A DNA stretch of 64,000 nucleotides from Aaosphaeria pasadenensis (Eukaryota > Ascomycota > Dothideomycetes > Pleosporales), in assembly GCA_022813625.1 (NCBI GenBank), contig JAKLMB010000024.1, positions 248,001-312,000 of the forward strand, given 5' to 3'. The notes beneath the pieces were generated by a model. It did not search any database. It was not told the DNA's origin and saw nothing but the letters and a program-made list of their open reading frames with translations. How positions within the stretch are numbered: position 1 is the first letter of the stretch; each line of letters begins with the position of its first letter. Below are positions 1 through 11,454 of this stretch, piece by piece. The position numbers were made by a program, and so were the translations under genes.

Positions 1-2234
1 GAGCGTGGAATTATCCCTACAACGTTTTCTTAGGAGCCTGGAGTATAAAGTTTCTCGATGAAGGCTGTCACTTGTCAGGGAATCGGGAATCGACATAGGT
101 ATCCAACATTCAGCGCTGGCCGGGCTTGAATGCGATCACTCTGAGAGTCTGAATACACTCTGTCGATACCTAGTATCGACAGTTTCGGCTTCAGATCCTT
201 GTGAACTCAATCCATGGATACACCTGTCAAGTGTATCAAGGTCGCTGCACGCTAAAGTTTGTGAAAGTCTACTTTTGTCAACATCGTTTTTAGAACATCG
301 ACCAGTTTCACCTTCCTTGTGGATCTCGGTCAACCAGGAAAGAATGCATGAAGAACGTCTAGCTTTCAGTACTGTTCATATTATTGACGGCCATTCACAG
401 TTCTGGGAAACAGCATCTTGAACACCTAGTGCAAGGAAAACCTGGTTGTTACAATCCCCAGAGTGTCTATTTTAACGCATGCTTTCAACAATGTTTTCGA
501 AACTGAATTCAATATTTACCCTAGCATTCAGGGGCACGGAAGCTGCATTGTCTTTTGGGTCCGCACATCTACACGTGCATTTTGCGCAATAGTAGTTTGG
601 TCATTGCTTGTTTACTATTATGTATGAACTGACAGAAGCTACCTCAAGATCGGATCACATTGATTTTATGGGTTGGTCAAGGGTGGGAAACTGGGAAGGG
701 TTCCTAGATCTTGGGCCTTGAGTCGCATGTCAACGGTGTTGATACCTACAACGGATAGTCTTTAGTAACGACGTCAGGGACGTTTCTGCACCGCCCCCTC
801 TGTCGGAGAGCCTGCGGGTCATGGGTGGAAGTATTGGAATGTCATGGTCCTTGTCACCTGTCTCTCAAGACTCAAACGGGCGGGCCTTTCGATAAGTGTA
901 TTGCACGCACCGTGAGCCTACTGAATCGCGAAAAGGGAAATATGGCAGCAGAAGAATTGCTTTTGCCTCATCTGTTTCGGCGCCCCCCGAAAGGAGAGTC
1001 AGCGCGGCGAAGAAGACAATGAATGTATGTGGTGAGTACCACCGCGCGCCCTGTCAGGTACCCGTTGTCCGCGTCTTACAAGATCTGACCCCCTTTGAAC
1101 AAAAGATGACCATACGGTAGGTCCAGATCATGGAGACGCGATTTTGGCGGATTTCAAGTTTATTGACTGTATGGCAGGCATGTGGTTGGTGGGTGCAAGT
1201 AGGAGGTCGTTGTTGTAACAACCCAGGGGCATCGTGAGACGTGACGGTGCAGCCACTAGCGAGCGGGAGAGCAGCGGGATCCAACGACTGGGGGTCTTGA
1301 TATGGAAATCGGCACCTTCGTTGACCAAAACTCAAGCCTCAAGCACACGAAACAGGTGACAATGCGGCCTCACGCCGGCGAATGTGTAGCATCGGTCTCA
1401 ATCGGGACGACTTGTAGCCAGGCCCTTTCTTTTTTCGGCCGATGACTTCAGAAGAAAGTTCTGAAGAGCTACATGGGCGCTTGCAGCTTGCTTCGCTGCT
1501 ATTGATGTCAAGATCGACATCAGGCACAGCGAAAAGGCGCTTTGCTAAATCTCCGGACAGAAATCAAGTCGCCTACAATAGAATACTGTGAACTCCGCAG
1601 AGGCGAGTGTAGAGGCGAGTGAGTGAGGCTCTTTTTTTTCTATCGTTCCTATCCAATAGTCTATTGATGTGCTCCTAAACACCCTGAGGAGCCGGGCGGC
1701 TGGTGGCTACTCATTGGCGCTCCTGGTGCATGACAGCGCGTCCAGCTTAGAGTGTTTCAAGTCTGCGAGGGCCCCTCGCTTGCGAAAACGATTCCCCATC
1801 ATGGATTCCATCTCACTCCATAACCGCCTGCTACTCCGACTCTACCACGGAAAATGTAGAATCCAATAGTGCACTGACGACCCATGAGCGCTCCATACTA
1901 TAGATTGGGGCTTAGACCGATTCTCAATTGTATCGGTGCGGACCATGGCTCTCCAATCAGGCGATTGTTTCACAAGGCTCCTGTTTTACATAGTTCAAGG
2001 TACAGAGGGTATATCTATGTCCATCTCCTCTGTCTGTAAGGCCTCTTCTTGCTCAAGCAATACTTTCTGTATATTCTAATCTCGTGTCGACCAGGAGTCA
2101 AAGTCAATCGTTTTCTTTGCTCTTGTTTGTTTCATACTTTCTTTTCGTCTGTACACTCACTCAACAACCATCATTGACTATCAATCATTATTTTCTCGTA
2201 CCACTCACTTCATTGATATCGAAACTTCGTCACA
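1..2234. other. Intergenic region, no supported gene
   Basis: Only short open frames occur here on either strand, and none shows a recognisable domain or a convincing exon-intron structure. The last 250 bases are the probable promoter and leader of the CFEM gene downstream, with a TATA-like GTATATCTA near 2009 and a pyrimidine-rich stretch from about 2080 to 2215. An exon of a gene running off the left edge cannot be excluded. Confidence 0.5.
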
Positions 2235-4031
2235 ATGAAATTTTCTACTACTCTTTTGCTTACTGGCCTGGCTGCCCAACAAGTCTCCGCGACCTGGAAT
2301 CGCGGAGCACGCCATTTCAATAGTCCCAAGTATAACAACAACGAGTGCAGTGACAAGCAAAAGGAGGGCTTCAACTGGGGTGACCTTCCCGAGGGTAACT
2401 TCAACAACTATGGAGACTTCAACTTCGGAGGTGGCTGGAAGTGTTCCAACAGCTTCGGCAAGCGTGATGCCTTGACCAAGAGGACCTTCGGCTCCAAGTG
2501 CATCAAGAACAAGGTCAAGAAGGAAACGCCAGCCAAGTTCGACTGTGACAAGAGGAAGGATGGTTTCTCCATCAAGGAGATCCAGGTTTCCGTCGAATTC
2601 GACTGCGACTTGGAGTTCCACTACACCATGCCCGACAAGTCCATTTGCAAGCACGTCAAGTCTTGCTCCAAGGACGGTACCCTTGTTCAGAACACCCAGT
2701 GCGGTGGTGCTCGTTCCGTCGAGGTCTATCTTGGAAACCATAACCAGGGCGGCCGCAACGACTGCGAGATTGGCTTCCATCACATCGACTTCGACTGCAA
2801 CCCGGGATACACTCCTCCTAGCAAGCCCTCTTACCCCGTCTCGACTCCCAGCCAGCCCGCTGAGACTCCCAGCCAACCTGCTGAGACTCCTAGCCAACCT
2901 GCAGAGACCCCAAGCCAGCCTGCTGAGACTCCTAGCCAGCCCGCCGAGACTCCTAGCAACACTCCTCCACCGGTTCCCTCCTCTGTGTACCCAACTGGTC
3001 CTATCTTTGGTAACAGTAGCACTTCTGCCGTTCCTCCTCCATCCAACCCTGAGACCAGCTCTTATCCGGTTGAGGGACCTTCCAGCACTGCTCCAGTCGA
3101 GGTACCTTCTAGCTCTTACCCAGTTGAGGGACCCTCTAGTACTGCTCCGGTCGAGGTGCCATCCAGCTCTTATCCCGTTGAAGGACCTTCCAGCACTGCC
3201 CCTGTCGAGGTCACCTCCAGCTCTTATCCTGTTGAGAATCCCGCTTCGTCCACGCCTGCTCCTCAGCCAACTCCTCCCACTTACGAGGGTCCTGGATACA
3301 CTCCTCCTGAGGTCCTTCCCCAGTGCATGAACACCTGGCTCGAGATCAACTCTGAGTGCAAGGACAACACCGACTCGGACTGCTACTGCAAGAACCCCGA
3401 CTTCACCAAGAACGTCATCGAGTGCGTTGCTGCTTGGGCTACCGACGACAAGACCCAGGAGGCTCTCCAGTACCTCATCGGTATCTGTGCCAACCACGTT
3501 CCCGAGAACCCAGGTCTCATCACTGACTGCCCCTCCAACATCCCCATCAACCCCACTGGCTCTACTCCTTCTGCCCCTGTCCCTTCTGCTCCCGTCCCTG
3601 TGCCCAGCGGAGAAGTCACTCCTCCTCCTGCCGTCCCAGTCACAACCATCACCTACCAGACCACTGTCACTGTCCCCTGCTCGACCGTTCCTGAGGGCAC
3701 CACCGTGTCGACCATCTCCACCACCGTCACTGTCCCCCAGGTCGTCTTCACCACCCAGACGCCCACTCAACCCCCAGCACCAGGTGTCACCCCCACCGAG
3801 GAACCTGTCGTTCTCATCCCCGGCACTCCCGCCCCTGTCCCTGCTGTCACCACCGGTGCTCCCTACCCCATCCCATCCGGAGCCCAGTCCTCCTTCGGCA
3901 CCGTCAAGGTCCCCGTCGGAACTGGCACCGCCGCTGTCTCCCAGCCTGCCGAGTTCACTGGTGCTGCTTCGCCAGTCTCCATTCCCTTGCCCGCTCTCTT
4001 CGGCGCGGCTCTCGCCTTCTTCGCTCTATAA
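2235..4031 (+). CDS. Secreted, GPI-anchored CFEM-domain surface protein with tandem repeats
   Basis: A 598-residue protein predicted to be secreted and tethered to the plasma membrane or cell wall. Residues 1-19 form a signal peptide ending QVSA. A Cys-containing N-terminal domain (about 40-195) follows, which I do not recognise. Next come a Pro/Ser/Thr-rich stalk with five TPSQPAE repeats and three 18-residue repeats, a CFEM-like domain at about 362-442, a second Ser/Thr/Pro stalk, and a hydrophobic C-terminus (LPALFGAALAFFAL) typical of a GPI-anchor signal. The CFEM part keeps the TDSDCYC segment, whose Asp corresponds to the haem-iron ligand in Csa2-type proteins. However, the second and seventh of the usual eight cysteines are Trp (QCMNTW, ECVAAW). 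The family serves in haem or iron uptake, adhesion and pathogenesis; which applies here cannot be read. There is no intron. The start has a good context (CACAATGAAA) and sits directly before the signal peptide. Confidence 0.9.
   Translation: MKFSTTLLLTGLAAQQVSATWNRGARHFNSPKYNNNECSDKQKEGFNWGDLPEGNFNNYGDFNFGGGWKCSNSFGKRDALTKRTFGSKCIKNKVKKETPAKFDCDKRKDGFSIKEIQVSVEFDCDLEFHYTMPDKSICKHVKSCSKDGTLVQNTQCGGARSVEVYLGNHNQGGRNDCEIGFHHIDFDCNPGYTPPSKPSYPVSTPSQPAETPSQPAETPSQPAETPSQPAETPSQPAETPSNTPPPVPSSVYPTGPIFGNSSTSAVPPPSNPETSSYPVEGPSSTAPVEVPSSSYPVEGPSSTAPVEVPSSSYPVEGPSSTAPVEVTSSSYPVENPASSTPAPQPTPPTYEGPGYTPPEVLPQCMNTWLEINSECKDNTDSDCYCKNPDFTKNVIECVAAWATDDKTQEALQYLIGICANHVPENPGLITDCPSNIPINPTGSTPSAPVPSAPVPVPSGEVTPPPAVPVTTITYQTTVTVPCSTVPEGTTVSTISTTVTVPQVVFTTQTPTQPPAPGVTPTEEPVVLIPGTPAPVPAVTTGAPYPIPSGAQSSFGTVKVPVGTGTAAVSQPAEFTGAASPVSIPLPALFGAALAFFAL
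2844..2948 (+). repeat. Five tandem 21-bp units (TPSQPAE) in the CFEM gene
   Basis: Five in-frame 21-bp copies encode TPSQPAE. They differ only at synonymous positions, so the protein repeat is exact while the DNA has drifted. The array makes a Pro/Ser/Thr-rich, probably O-glycosylated stalk. Confidence 0.9.
3057..3218 (+). repeat. Three tandem 54-bp units in the CFEM gene stalk
   Basis: Three consecutive 18-residue units of the form SSYPVEGPSSTAPVEVPS, the third carrying VTS instead of VPS, are followed by a partial fourth (SSYPVENP). They extend the stalk before the CFEM-like domain. Confidence 0.9.
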
Positions 4032-5395
4032 GCGGAGCATCGATATCACGCACCTTGGTATCTCTCCTGTATCTGAGATACACATACACACTAAAACATA
4101 AACTGTACTGTACATGTCATGCATAGCGATGGGATCCGGAAACAAAAAAGAACGTATTTCCTTTTTTGTACGTGTGGTAATATTCTGACTTGGTTTTATT
4201 TCCGTTTTTTTCTGGGGAAGAGGAGGCTATAGTACATATTGTAAAAGTACCTATAACTCATCGGTAATGATGCTGGGTTCCTCGTTCGAGATACAAAATG
4301 ACAGACTTTACGGTACAGATAATAGCTAGCTAGCCAGCGAATTTCATTGCACTACTTCTCAATACTTTGTGTGCCTGTTTGTGTGTGTGTTCTACAGATG
4401 AAGATAAAATTAGCCATGCTGTGACTCCATCGGAAGGACTAGGTGGAGAAAGGTAATCATAGGCTATGTCATCATGCGACAACATATGTTTTCTTCCGAG
4501 GAGGATTTTCTTCCGAGGAGGAGTAAGGGGATGAGGAGGGGTTCGCATATTCAATGGGGTGTTGAATGATTCTAGAATCTTGATGGATGGTTCAGCTCCG
4601 TGCGAGAAACGCGGAGGGTGTTGAACGTCATGTTACGGAATGATTCAACGGTAAGAAATGGCAAGACAAAGCTACACAAGGTAACCAGCACAATAACTTA
4701 GGTAGTTAATGGAAGCGGAACATCAGGCCATTTCTTTAGGGTCACGCGGAAGGCCCAAAGTGATGGGACGTGAATCGTGATGGGATGGAAGAATTGGTCT
4801 CCTGGCAGGTAGGATAATAGCGGCACCACAATCGCGTTCTCCCAATCCGACCATCGTATGATCTTTTTTTTCCCTTCCCCTTCCACCCTTCTTACTTTGG
4901 AATTCTTCCAACCCACGGGAACCACACGTACTGCAATACAGCGGACACTAATCTATGTACAACACCAATTGCGTTACTTGCTGCCCTTTCCTTTGCTTTC
5001 CATTTGGACGTCCGCCCCCCGCGGATGTATTTGCCGATGTAATGCTAGGAGGTTTATGGGATGGCATGCATGCGTTCATAGTCATACATGCCTCCTACTT
5101 GGGTACTCTACTGTAACTTAACATACTTACTTGCACTTTATTATGGATCCCGCCCGCTTCGCATGTTTGACGCCAATTATTGTTCTCATGTTCCTTGTCC
5201 CTTCTCATTCACGATAATTAAAAATCTCCATGTACTCGTTGCTTGCATTGATCTCTGAATCCCCACCTCGAACCTCCGATCTCATAATACGGACAGCCGC
5301 TGCTGTCTTCGTCTCTCTCCCCTCCAACTGAGTTACCCTGCTCTGCTCTGTGTAACGTAGCTACCCCGCATCTGTCCGCAAGCAAGCAAAAAGAC
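4032..5395. other. Intergenic: 3' flank of the CFEM gene and promoter of the Tda3-like gene
   Basis: No coding region is supported. The first few hundred bases are AT-rich with T-rich runs, suiting a 3' UTR and polyadenylation region. The last 150 bases before 5396 are pyrimidine-rich and probably the leader of the next gene. Confidence 0.5.
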
Positions 5396-6949
5396 ATGGC
5401 CGACAACGCCACCACCGACAACAGCAACGGCAGCAACACCGTCATTCTCGGTGCTGGCATCATAGGTCTCTCGACAGCCTACTACCTGTCGCAATCTGGT
5501 CACACGAACCCTCAGAGCATCCATCTCGTCGATACCACCGAGGAATTATTCTATTGTTCGTCAGGATTCGCAGGCGGATTTCTAGCTGCCGATTGTGAGC
5601 TCTATTCCCCTCCCGCCCAAACAAACAAACAAACAATAGTACACCAACAACTCGACTACGAATTCCGACAAAAAAAAGATCGCAAGCTAATTATTCTCCT
5701 CAATTCAAGGGTTCGCACCATCATCGGCCTCCCTCGGCATTCTATCCTTCCAACTTCACAAACAGCTCGCGGAATCAAACAACGGCCGCAAGATCTGGGG
5801 ATACAGCAGGAGCACAGGCATATCGTACAGCCAGGACACCGAATCGGCCATTGATGGCAGCGGAGAAGACTGGCTGAGCAATGGGACGAGCCGTGCTCAG
5901 GCTGCAGGCACGCGACACAATGTCGAGTCCAACCGGCCCGTCTGGCTGAAGGAAGTGGATGGCGCGAGCTTGGAGGTTATCAGTCATGATCGGAGCACGG
6001 CACAAATGTTGGTAGACATGATTTGCTGAGGGAGATATCGAAGTTGGCTAACAGTGCATTTTCAGAGACCCATTGCGATTCTGTAGGTGGATGCTGGATC
6101 AGTGCCTTCAGAAGGGTGTTCAGTTGCATCAACCCGCGAAGGTCACTTCCATAAACACCGACGGAGCGGGCCAGTTGAATGGCGTTCGGATACAGAAGGG
6201 CGGGGTCGATGCAGACCGTACGTCGCTTGGAGCAACCTTTGTTGTGTCGGTTTGCTAATTCTCGACAGTACCATGCACCAGGATCATCATCACATCAGGA
6301 GCATGGGCGCCGCGGACATTCGCTTCTCTCTTCCCAAAAGCTTCGACACGGATCCCAATTGCTCCTTTAGCGGGCCACTCGCTCCTGCTCAAGAATCCAT
6401 TCTTCAAGGAGCTGGACGAGGAGGAAATGTGCCACGCGATTTTCGCAACAGACACCCTGGGCTTCTCACCGGAATGGTTCTCGCGAGCCGGAGGAGAGGT
6501 GTATCTGGCTGGCCTGAACAGCACGCAGATCCCATTGCCGGACCAAGCAACGGAAGTGAAGTGTAACCCCGAGGCGATCCAGCAGATGAAAGAGTGTGCC
6601 AAGGCTATGATGGGCACAGTAGATGACAAGGAGCTAGAGAGCATCCGAGAATCACTGGTACGTCACATTCATTCATCAGTTTTCGAATGTCCCCATCAAA
6701 TATGCTGACTTCCCACAGTGCTTCCGGCCAGTGACATCTTCCGGTCGACCCATCGTCGCACGCATCCCGGACGAGAAACTCGGCGCAGGCATCAAGACGC
6801 GACCCGGAAAAGAAGGAGGAGTTTTCGTGGCCGCGGGACACGGAGCGTGGGGAATCTCCCAAGCTCCAGGCACGGGACTCTGTCTAGCGGAGCTCGTCGA
6901 AGGAAGAGAGCCATCGGCAAACCTTTCTGCATTGGTCTTGCCTGTTTGA
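5396..6949 (+). CDS. Tda3-like FAD-dependent oxidoreductase (DAO fold), 5 exons
   Basis: Proposed exons are 5396-5594, 5710-6007, 6066-6217, 6269-6657 and 6719-6949, giving 422 residues. The N-terminus has the FAD-binding Rossmann motif GAGIIGLSTAYYLS. SSGFAGGFLAADWF follows across the first junction. Near the C-terminus GGVFVAAGHGAWGISQAPGT is the usual second FAD-contact region of D-amino-acid-oxidase-fold enzymes. Segments such as WFAPSSASLG and the length match the Tda3 group, which in yeast is linked to late endosome-to-Golgi traffic; the substrate is unknown. Intron 2 is the uncertain one. Using 6008-6065 (donor GTTGGT) gives STAQIDPLRFCRW, which reads like the family. An alternative of only 43 nt (6012-6054, donor GTAGAC) also keeps frame and inserts five residues. 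The other donors are standard. Confidence 0.85.
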
Positions 6950-9900
6950 TTGCTCCTCGATCGTGGGGGGATTTCCATCAGGGAAATGGTGACTGGCGAC
7001 TGGTGACGGAGTTTTAAGGCGCTTCAATATAGAGGAAAACAAAAGGATGGTAGTTGGTAGGAAAGGAATGGACATGGTAACATAAAGGAATTTCTCCCTT
7101 CTCTCTTAAATGAAGTCTCCAGTTTAGGGGCACGAAACATCATGGAATTGATCAGTAAAGGCTGTATAAGTACTACAAATGCTAGCTTGAATCATTCAAA
7201 TTCGCCTTCATCACGAGCATTTGATTTCTGGTGAATGCTTTATTATTCGAATTGTTTCACATAGTTCAGATCTATCTATAAACGATTCCATCGTGATCAC
7301 TTATCATGAAATCTTAATTCTTGTCTATTGCATTGCATCCTCAACAATAACCACTTCTTCGCCGGTTCAATGTACTCGACATTCGATAATGTCCACCTAG
7401 CTATGTGCGACAATTTATCGTCCTATATGGACTTTTCCGAGCAAAATGGTTTCACTGTCGAAACGAACTCATAACTGGACTTGTTACAACATACTCGATT
7501 CCCCCCTACGTGATTTATCACCATGAATCATTCTTTGAAATCTTATAGGGTAGTAATGACTGAATGAACAGGGCGTGATAAGTATCAAATTATGTTCGTT
7601 CTAGAAAGATATTCCTTATGGTAAATCCTACACCGTGTCCGGTGTACTGTGTAGAGTTTGATATATCAGTATCATGCTTGTAGGTTTTCTCTACAACTTC
7701 TTTATACATCAGACCATGTCAACGGCTGTAGACTCCATAGATTGTTAGATAAGATATCTTTCAACTCTCTTTACAAATTCTAATAAATTGCTCTCATGCT
7801 CCGTAAGATTCGATTCACGATGCTCCCCAGCGACATCAGAATAGCATCACTCTCCTATACTTACTTCAAACCCAAAACTACCCCATCACAAAAAGAAAGT
7901 TGACTACCCACCCATCAAACCCCCAAGGTACTCACCTTCCCCATTCCCCCCTCCCAATACGGGAGCTCAACTCTCCGCCACACAGCTACATAGGCACAGT
8001 CAGTCACGAGGTTACACCAACTTACTCTACCCTCCTCTATTCCGTTTCACATTTCCCACCTCAGCCACAGGACCAAAACCTCCCACCCTACCTAACCTCT
8101 AACCTTCCAAATTCTCCTCGAACAAAACGAAACGAAACGAAAATGCCACGCGGCCGACGGGTCCTAACCTACCGGCGCGCGAGAGAGGTGTGGTGTGAGA
8201 TGGAAATCTGTACTATTCTGCTTGACTCACCTGACCTGACCTTACTAAACATACAGAAACAGACGAAACACACGAACATTCCTATCCAAACGTAGAGAGC
8301 TGATTCACTGTGCCTGTGCCCCGCCACATCGATCGGTCCATCGCGTTCTTCTCTCGCCGCCCGCCGTTTAGGCCTGGATCAAGTATCTAATTAAACACAG
8401 ACACGAGGGTGCTTACCCAAAGGCCTGGGCGCCTCGTTCGGTGGTAAAGCAGACGCAGAAGCGAATCCCTCTGTATAGCGGGTAGAAGACAGAAGACAGA
8501 AGTGCACAACCTTACTCATCCTTCGCATGCACATCATTTGTGTGTAAGGTATCTACCAGAGAGCCGACCGTACCGACTAGGGAAAGCGAAGAGTGGAAAA
8601 AGTAGAAACTTACCTCAGCCTACCTGGGTAGATAAGATAGATGTGCGTGGCTGAAACGGCGTCGATGGTCGATCTTTGTGGGTTTGCTCGTGTGAGCAGA
8701 GAGTGAGGGGAGATTAGCAAGGGTCGGGCGCAGCAGGGAAAGACAAGCAAAGCAAGCAAGTAGCGAAAGCGTTCTCCACGTTTGAATCCTTCAGGGCTGT
8801 TATTACCTAAGGAAGGTAGGTAGGTATCTAGGTAAGATGGCGATGTACTTTTTGGGAGGCATCTCAAGCACGTGCACACGCTGTCGTGAGGACGAACCGA
8901 CCAAAACGGGCGATGCGATGCGTGGATTTGACCGTTACGACCACTCTCGCCTCCCTCAGAACGTGCTCACCATTCCCAAACGGTGCCTGTTCACGCGCGC
9001 AAGAGCCGCAGAGCAAGAGCGGAAGGGGACCAATCCGCGAAACACGCCTCACGGTTGCGGCAGTTCTCTTTTTGTTGCTGACGGGAGATAGGGAGTGAGT
9101 GGGGTGGAGGGGGTGGTGAGCTCGCACGACTGCGCCGAACATGGGCAATTGTCTGATTCCTCATCACTTGGCTATTCTCTATCTCTCTAACTACCTCGCC
9201 GCAGTTCGTGCTCGTGCTCGTGCTCGGTTGCTCGTTCGAGCCTGGTGGGGTATGAATGTGAGAGTGCGTGCTCAAGTATGCTTGCTTCGCAGCAGAGCCT
9301 CATCATCCTTGCATTGCTGCTTCGCTCGAATCCAGATCCTGGGACCAGATCATGGCGGTTTCAAGGCTAGACTTTGGACACTTGGATGGGTGCTCGCATT
9401 AATGAGGAAGATCCTAGATGTGGGGAACGGGTTGCGATTCGACGAGATGGCTGACATCCCACCAACCAACCAACCCTGGAGGAGGCTTGACAGCCTCAAC
9501 CTGGGCCAGGATAACTCAGAATCCAATCTGAGGTCAATTCATCCATGTCCTTAATCGTGATCGGGAGATTGCCGAGTCAGCGATGCGATGCGATGCGATG
9601 CGATGCGATAAAAAAAATGAAGGCCCTTCATCAGCAACCCTTGCCCCGTGATCGAAGGATGCTGCTGGCAGGGCGATGCTCACTCCCCCCAGACAGACAA
9701 GCCTCGTGGATCCTTCACGATCGCGCAACGAAGGGAAACGTATCCCACCACTGGATCATTTAGAAACCATGGGGTGAAATGGGTAGGATCGTTGTTGTGC
9801 TTGTGCTTGTGCTGTGAGGATGGATGGATGAAGAAACTCGTGAGGTCTTGTAGTCTGTACTCTTTTCCTCGACGGGAGGAAGAAAGGCGTAAGGGTAGAG

Positions 9901-11252
9901 GGGAGTAATTGACTTACGGAGTGCAGTACCGATTACATCCTCATCCTCAATCCTCGTCTTCAGGGCCATACTCTACCATGATCCTAATCCTCATCCTCTA
10001 CAACATTCACAGTTCGCACAATCCATCATCCATCCCGCCGTCGTTCGCAGCAACCTTGAAACTCCCAGATCCCAAACATCACAACTCTACTACACTCTGG
10101 CATCTTTGAACATCACCATCACCATCCTACCCCAAACAATCCCCTCAACCTCAGGCCCACTCTCGCTCCCACACAAACTCTTCATCGTCCTCCCCCCATC
10201 CCTCCTCCCTACACTCCACATGTCAATCCAGCCTTCTTCCTCCCTCCCCTTCATTTCCGCAAACATCCTGCTTCCTCCAATCCTCCCCGTCATTCTACCC
10301 TTTCACCTCGTCCTCTCTTGCTCCAACAGCCGAAGACTAATTCCCCGCATCCCATCCCATCCTCAAGGCAAACTAAACGTACAGGAAGAGGACGAGGTAA
10401 GGTGAGGAAACCTTAAAAACCCTATTGAACACGCGGCGGTGCTGCGCTGTTATCTTTTCGCGCTTTGGGATCGAAATGCTCGTACGAACGGACGTACTGT
10501 AGTGTTCCTGGGGGAGAGAAGAGAGGGGAGGATGGGGGATCACGGGAGGGTGGAGTTTTGTTTGTGGGATGAGAGATGGAGATGGAGATAGAGGTTGATT
10601 GAATGTTGGGTGTTTATGATTGTTGGAATTTGGGGGTTCTACTGCTATAGTGGACTTTTGTATAACTTATGAATGAAATGATCTTCGTTCTAATAGATAT
10701 ATAACCGATGAGATGATGGGATGAGTTTGATATCAGCCAAGTTGAGGGACTAGTGATGGTATGTACTATTATGTGCCTGTTGTGGTTATGGTTCTTTTTC
10801 CCCTGGAAGATTTAACGTGTGCTTGGTTCAAGGGAGAGAGGGAGGGTGTTTGGTGGTGGTATGCGAGGTTCTTGACCTTTGCTACTGTACTTGTTGAGAG
10901 GCGAGGAAAGTCAAGTGAGGTGATGTGAGGAGAACATACGCGGAAGGTGGTGGGGATGTGTGGAATGGCACATCCAAGGGAGAGATCTAAAAGGTAGAGT
11001 TCCGCAAAGCTCGGTTAGTACCCTTGGATCTAGAATGTTGAGTGTATCAAATCACTAAGTTAAGCAAGTCACTGTCATCACGATGTATTCAAGTATGGAA
11101 GATCAAAGTTTTATAGAAATGGTTTCATTGCAAAGGCTAGCAGGCTTGTGCCTGATCCAAAATTCGCCATCGCCCAACCCGTCTAGAGTGGGCCAGTACC
11201 CGGAGGTTGAAGAAGTTGTTCATCAAAACATCAAAGTGGTAATCCCGCCGCT
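6950..11252. other. Long intergenic region between the Tda3-like gene and hacA
   Basis: About 4.3 kb without a supported gene. From roughly 7080 to 7860 the DNA is AT-rich. From about 7880 to 10400 it is patchy, with C-rich and purine-rich tracts and simple repeats, including GTGCTC-like copies near 9207-9228 and a CGATG array at 9581. Open frames here are compositionally biased (Pro/Ser or Arg-rich), lack domains and lack good splice partners. The right end probably holds the hacA 3' UTR. Confidence 0.5.
9581..9609. repeat. CGATG microsatellite
   Basis: Five perfect CGATG units plus a partial CGAT, followed directly by a run of A. A simple non-coding pentanucleotide repeat. Confidence 0.95.
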
Positions 11253-11454
11253 TTATGACTCCTCTAAACTCCCCTGTAAATTCCCAGTATATACCTCCAA
11301 AGAATCCAGCCATCGCTTCAAGTGTGGCTTTAATGCGAAAAGTTCCTGTTGACGCCGACCCTGTCTAATACCCAGTGAATCTTGCTTTTTCGTCTCCATG
11401 CTCCTCTGCTCGGCCCCGTCCGCAACCGCCAGTGACCGAGCGACCTCGTCGATA

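Noticed and set aside
136..333. Minus-strand open frame at the left edge, possibly a terminal exon
   Set aside because: No family similarity and no clear acceptor site; the evidence is too thin to call a gene.
2205..3770. 521-codon open frame antisense to the CFEM gene
   Set aside because: It mirrors the codon bias and repeats of the sense gene, is Gly/Arg/Asp-biased and has no domain; the sense frame has a signal peptide, CFEM motifs and a GPI signal.
7900..8295. 131-codon Pro/Thr-rich open frame
   Set aside because: Low-complexity translation of a C-rich tract without domain or splice partners.
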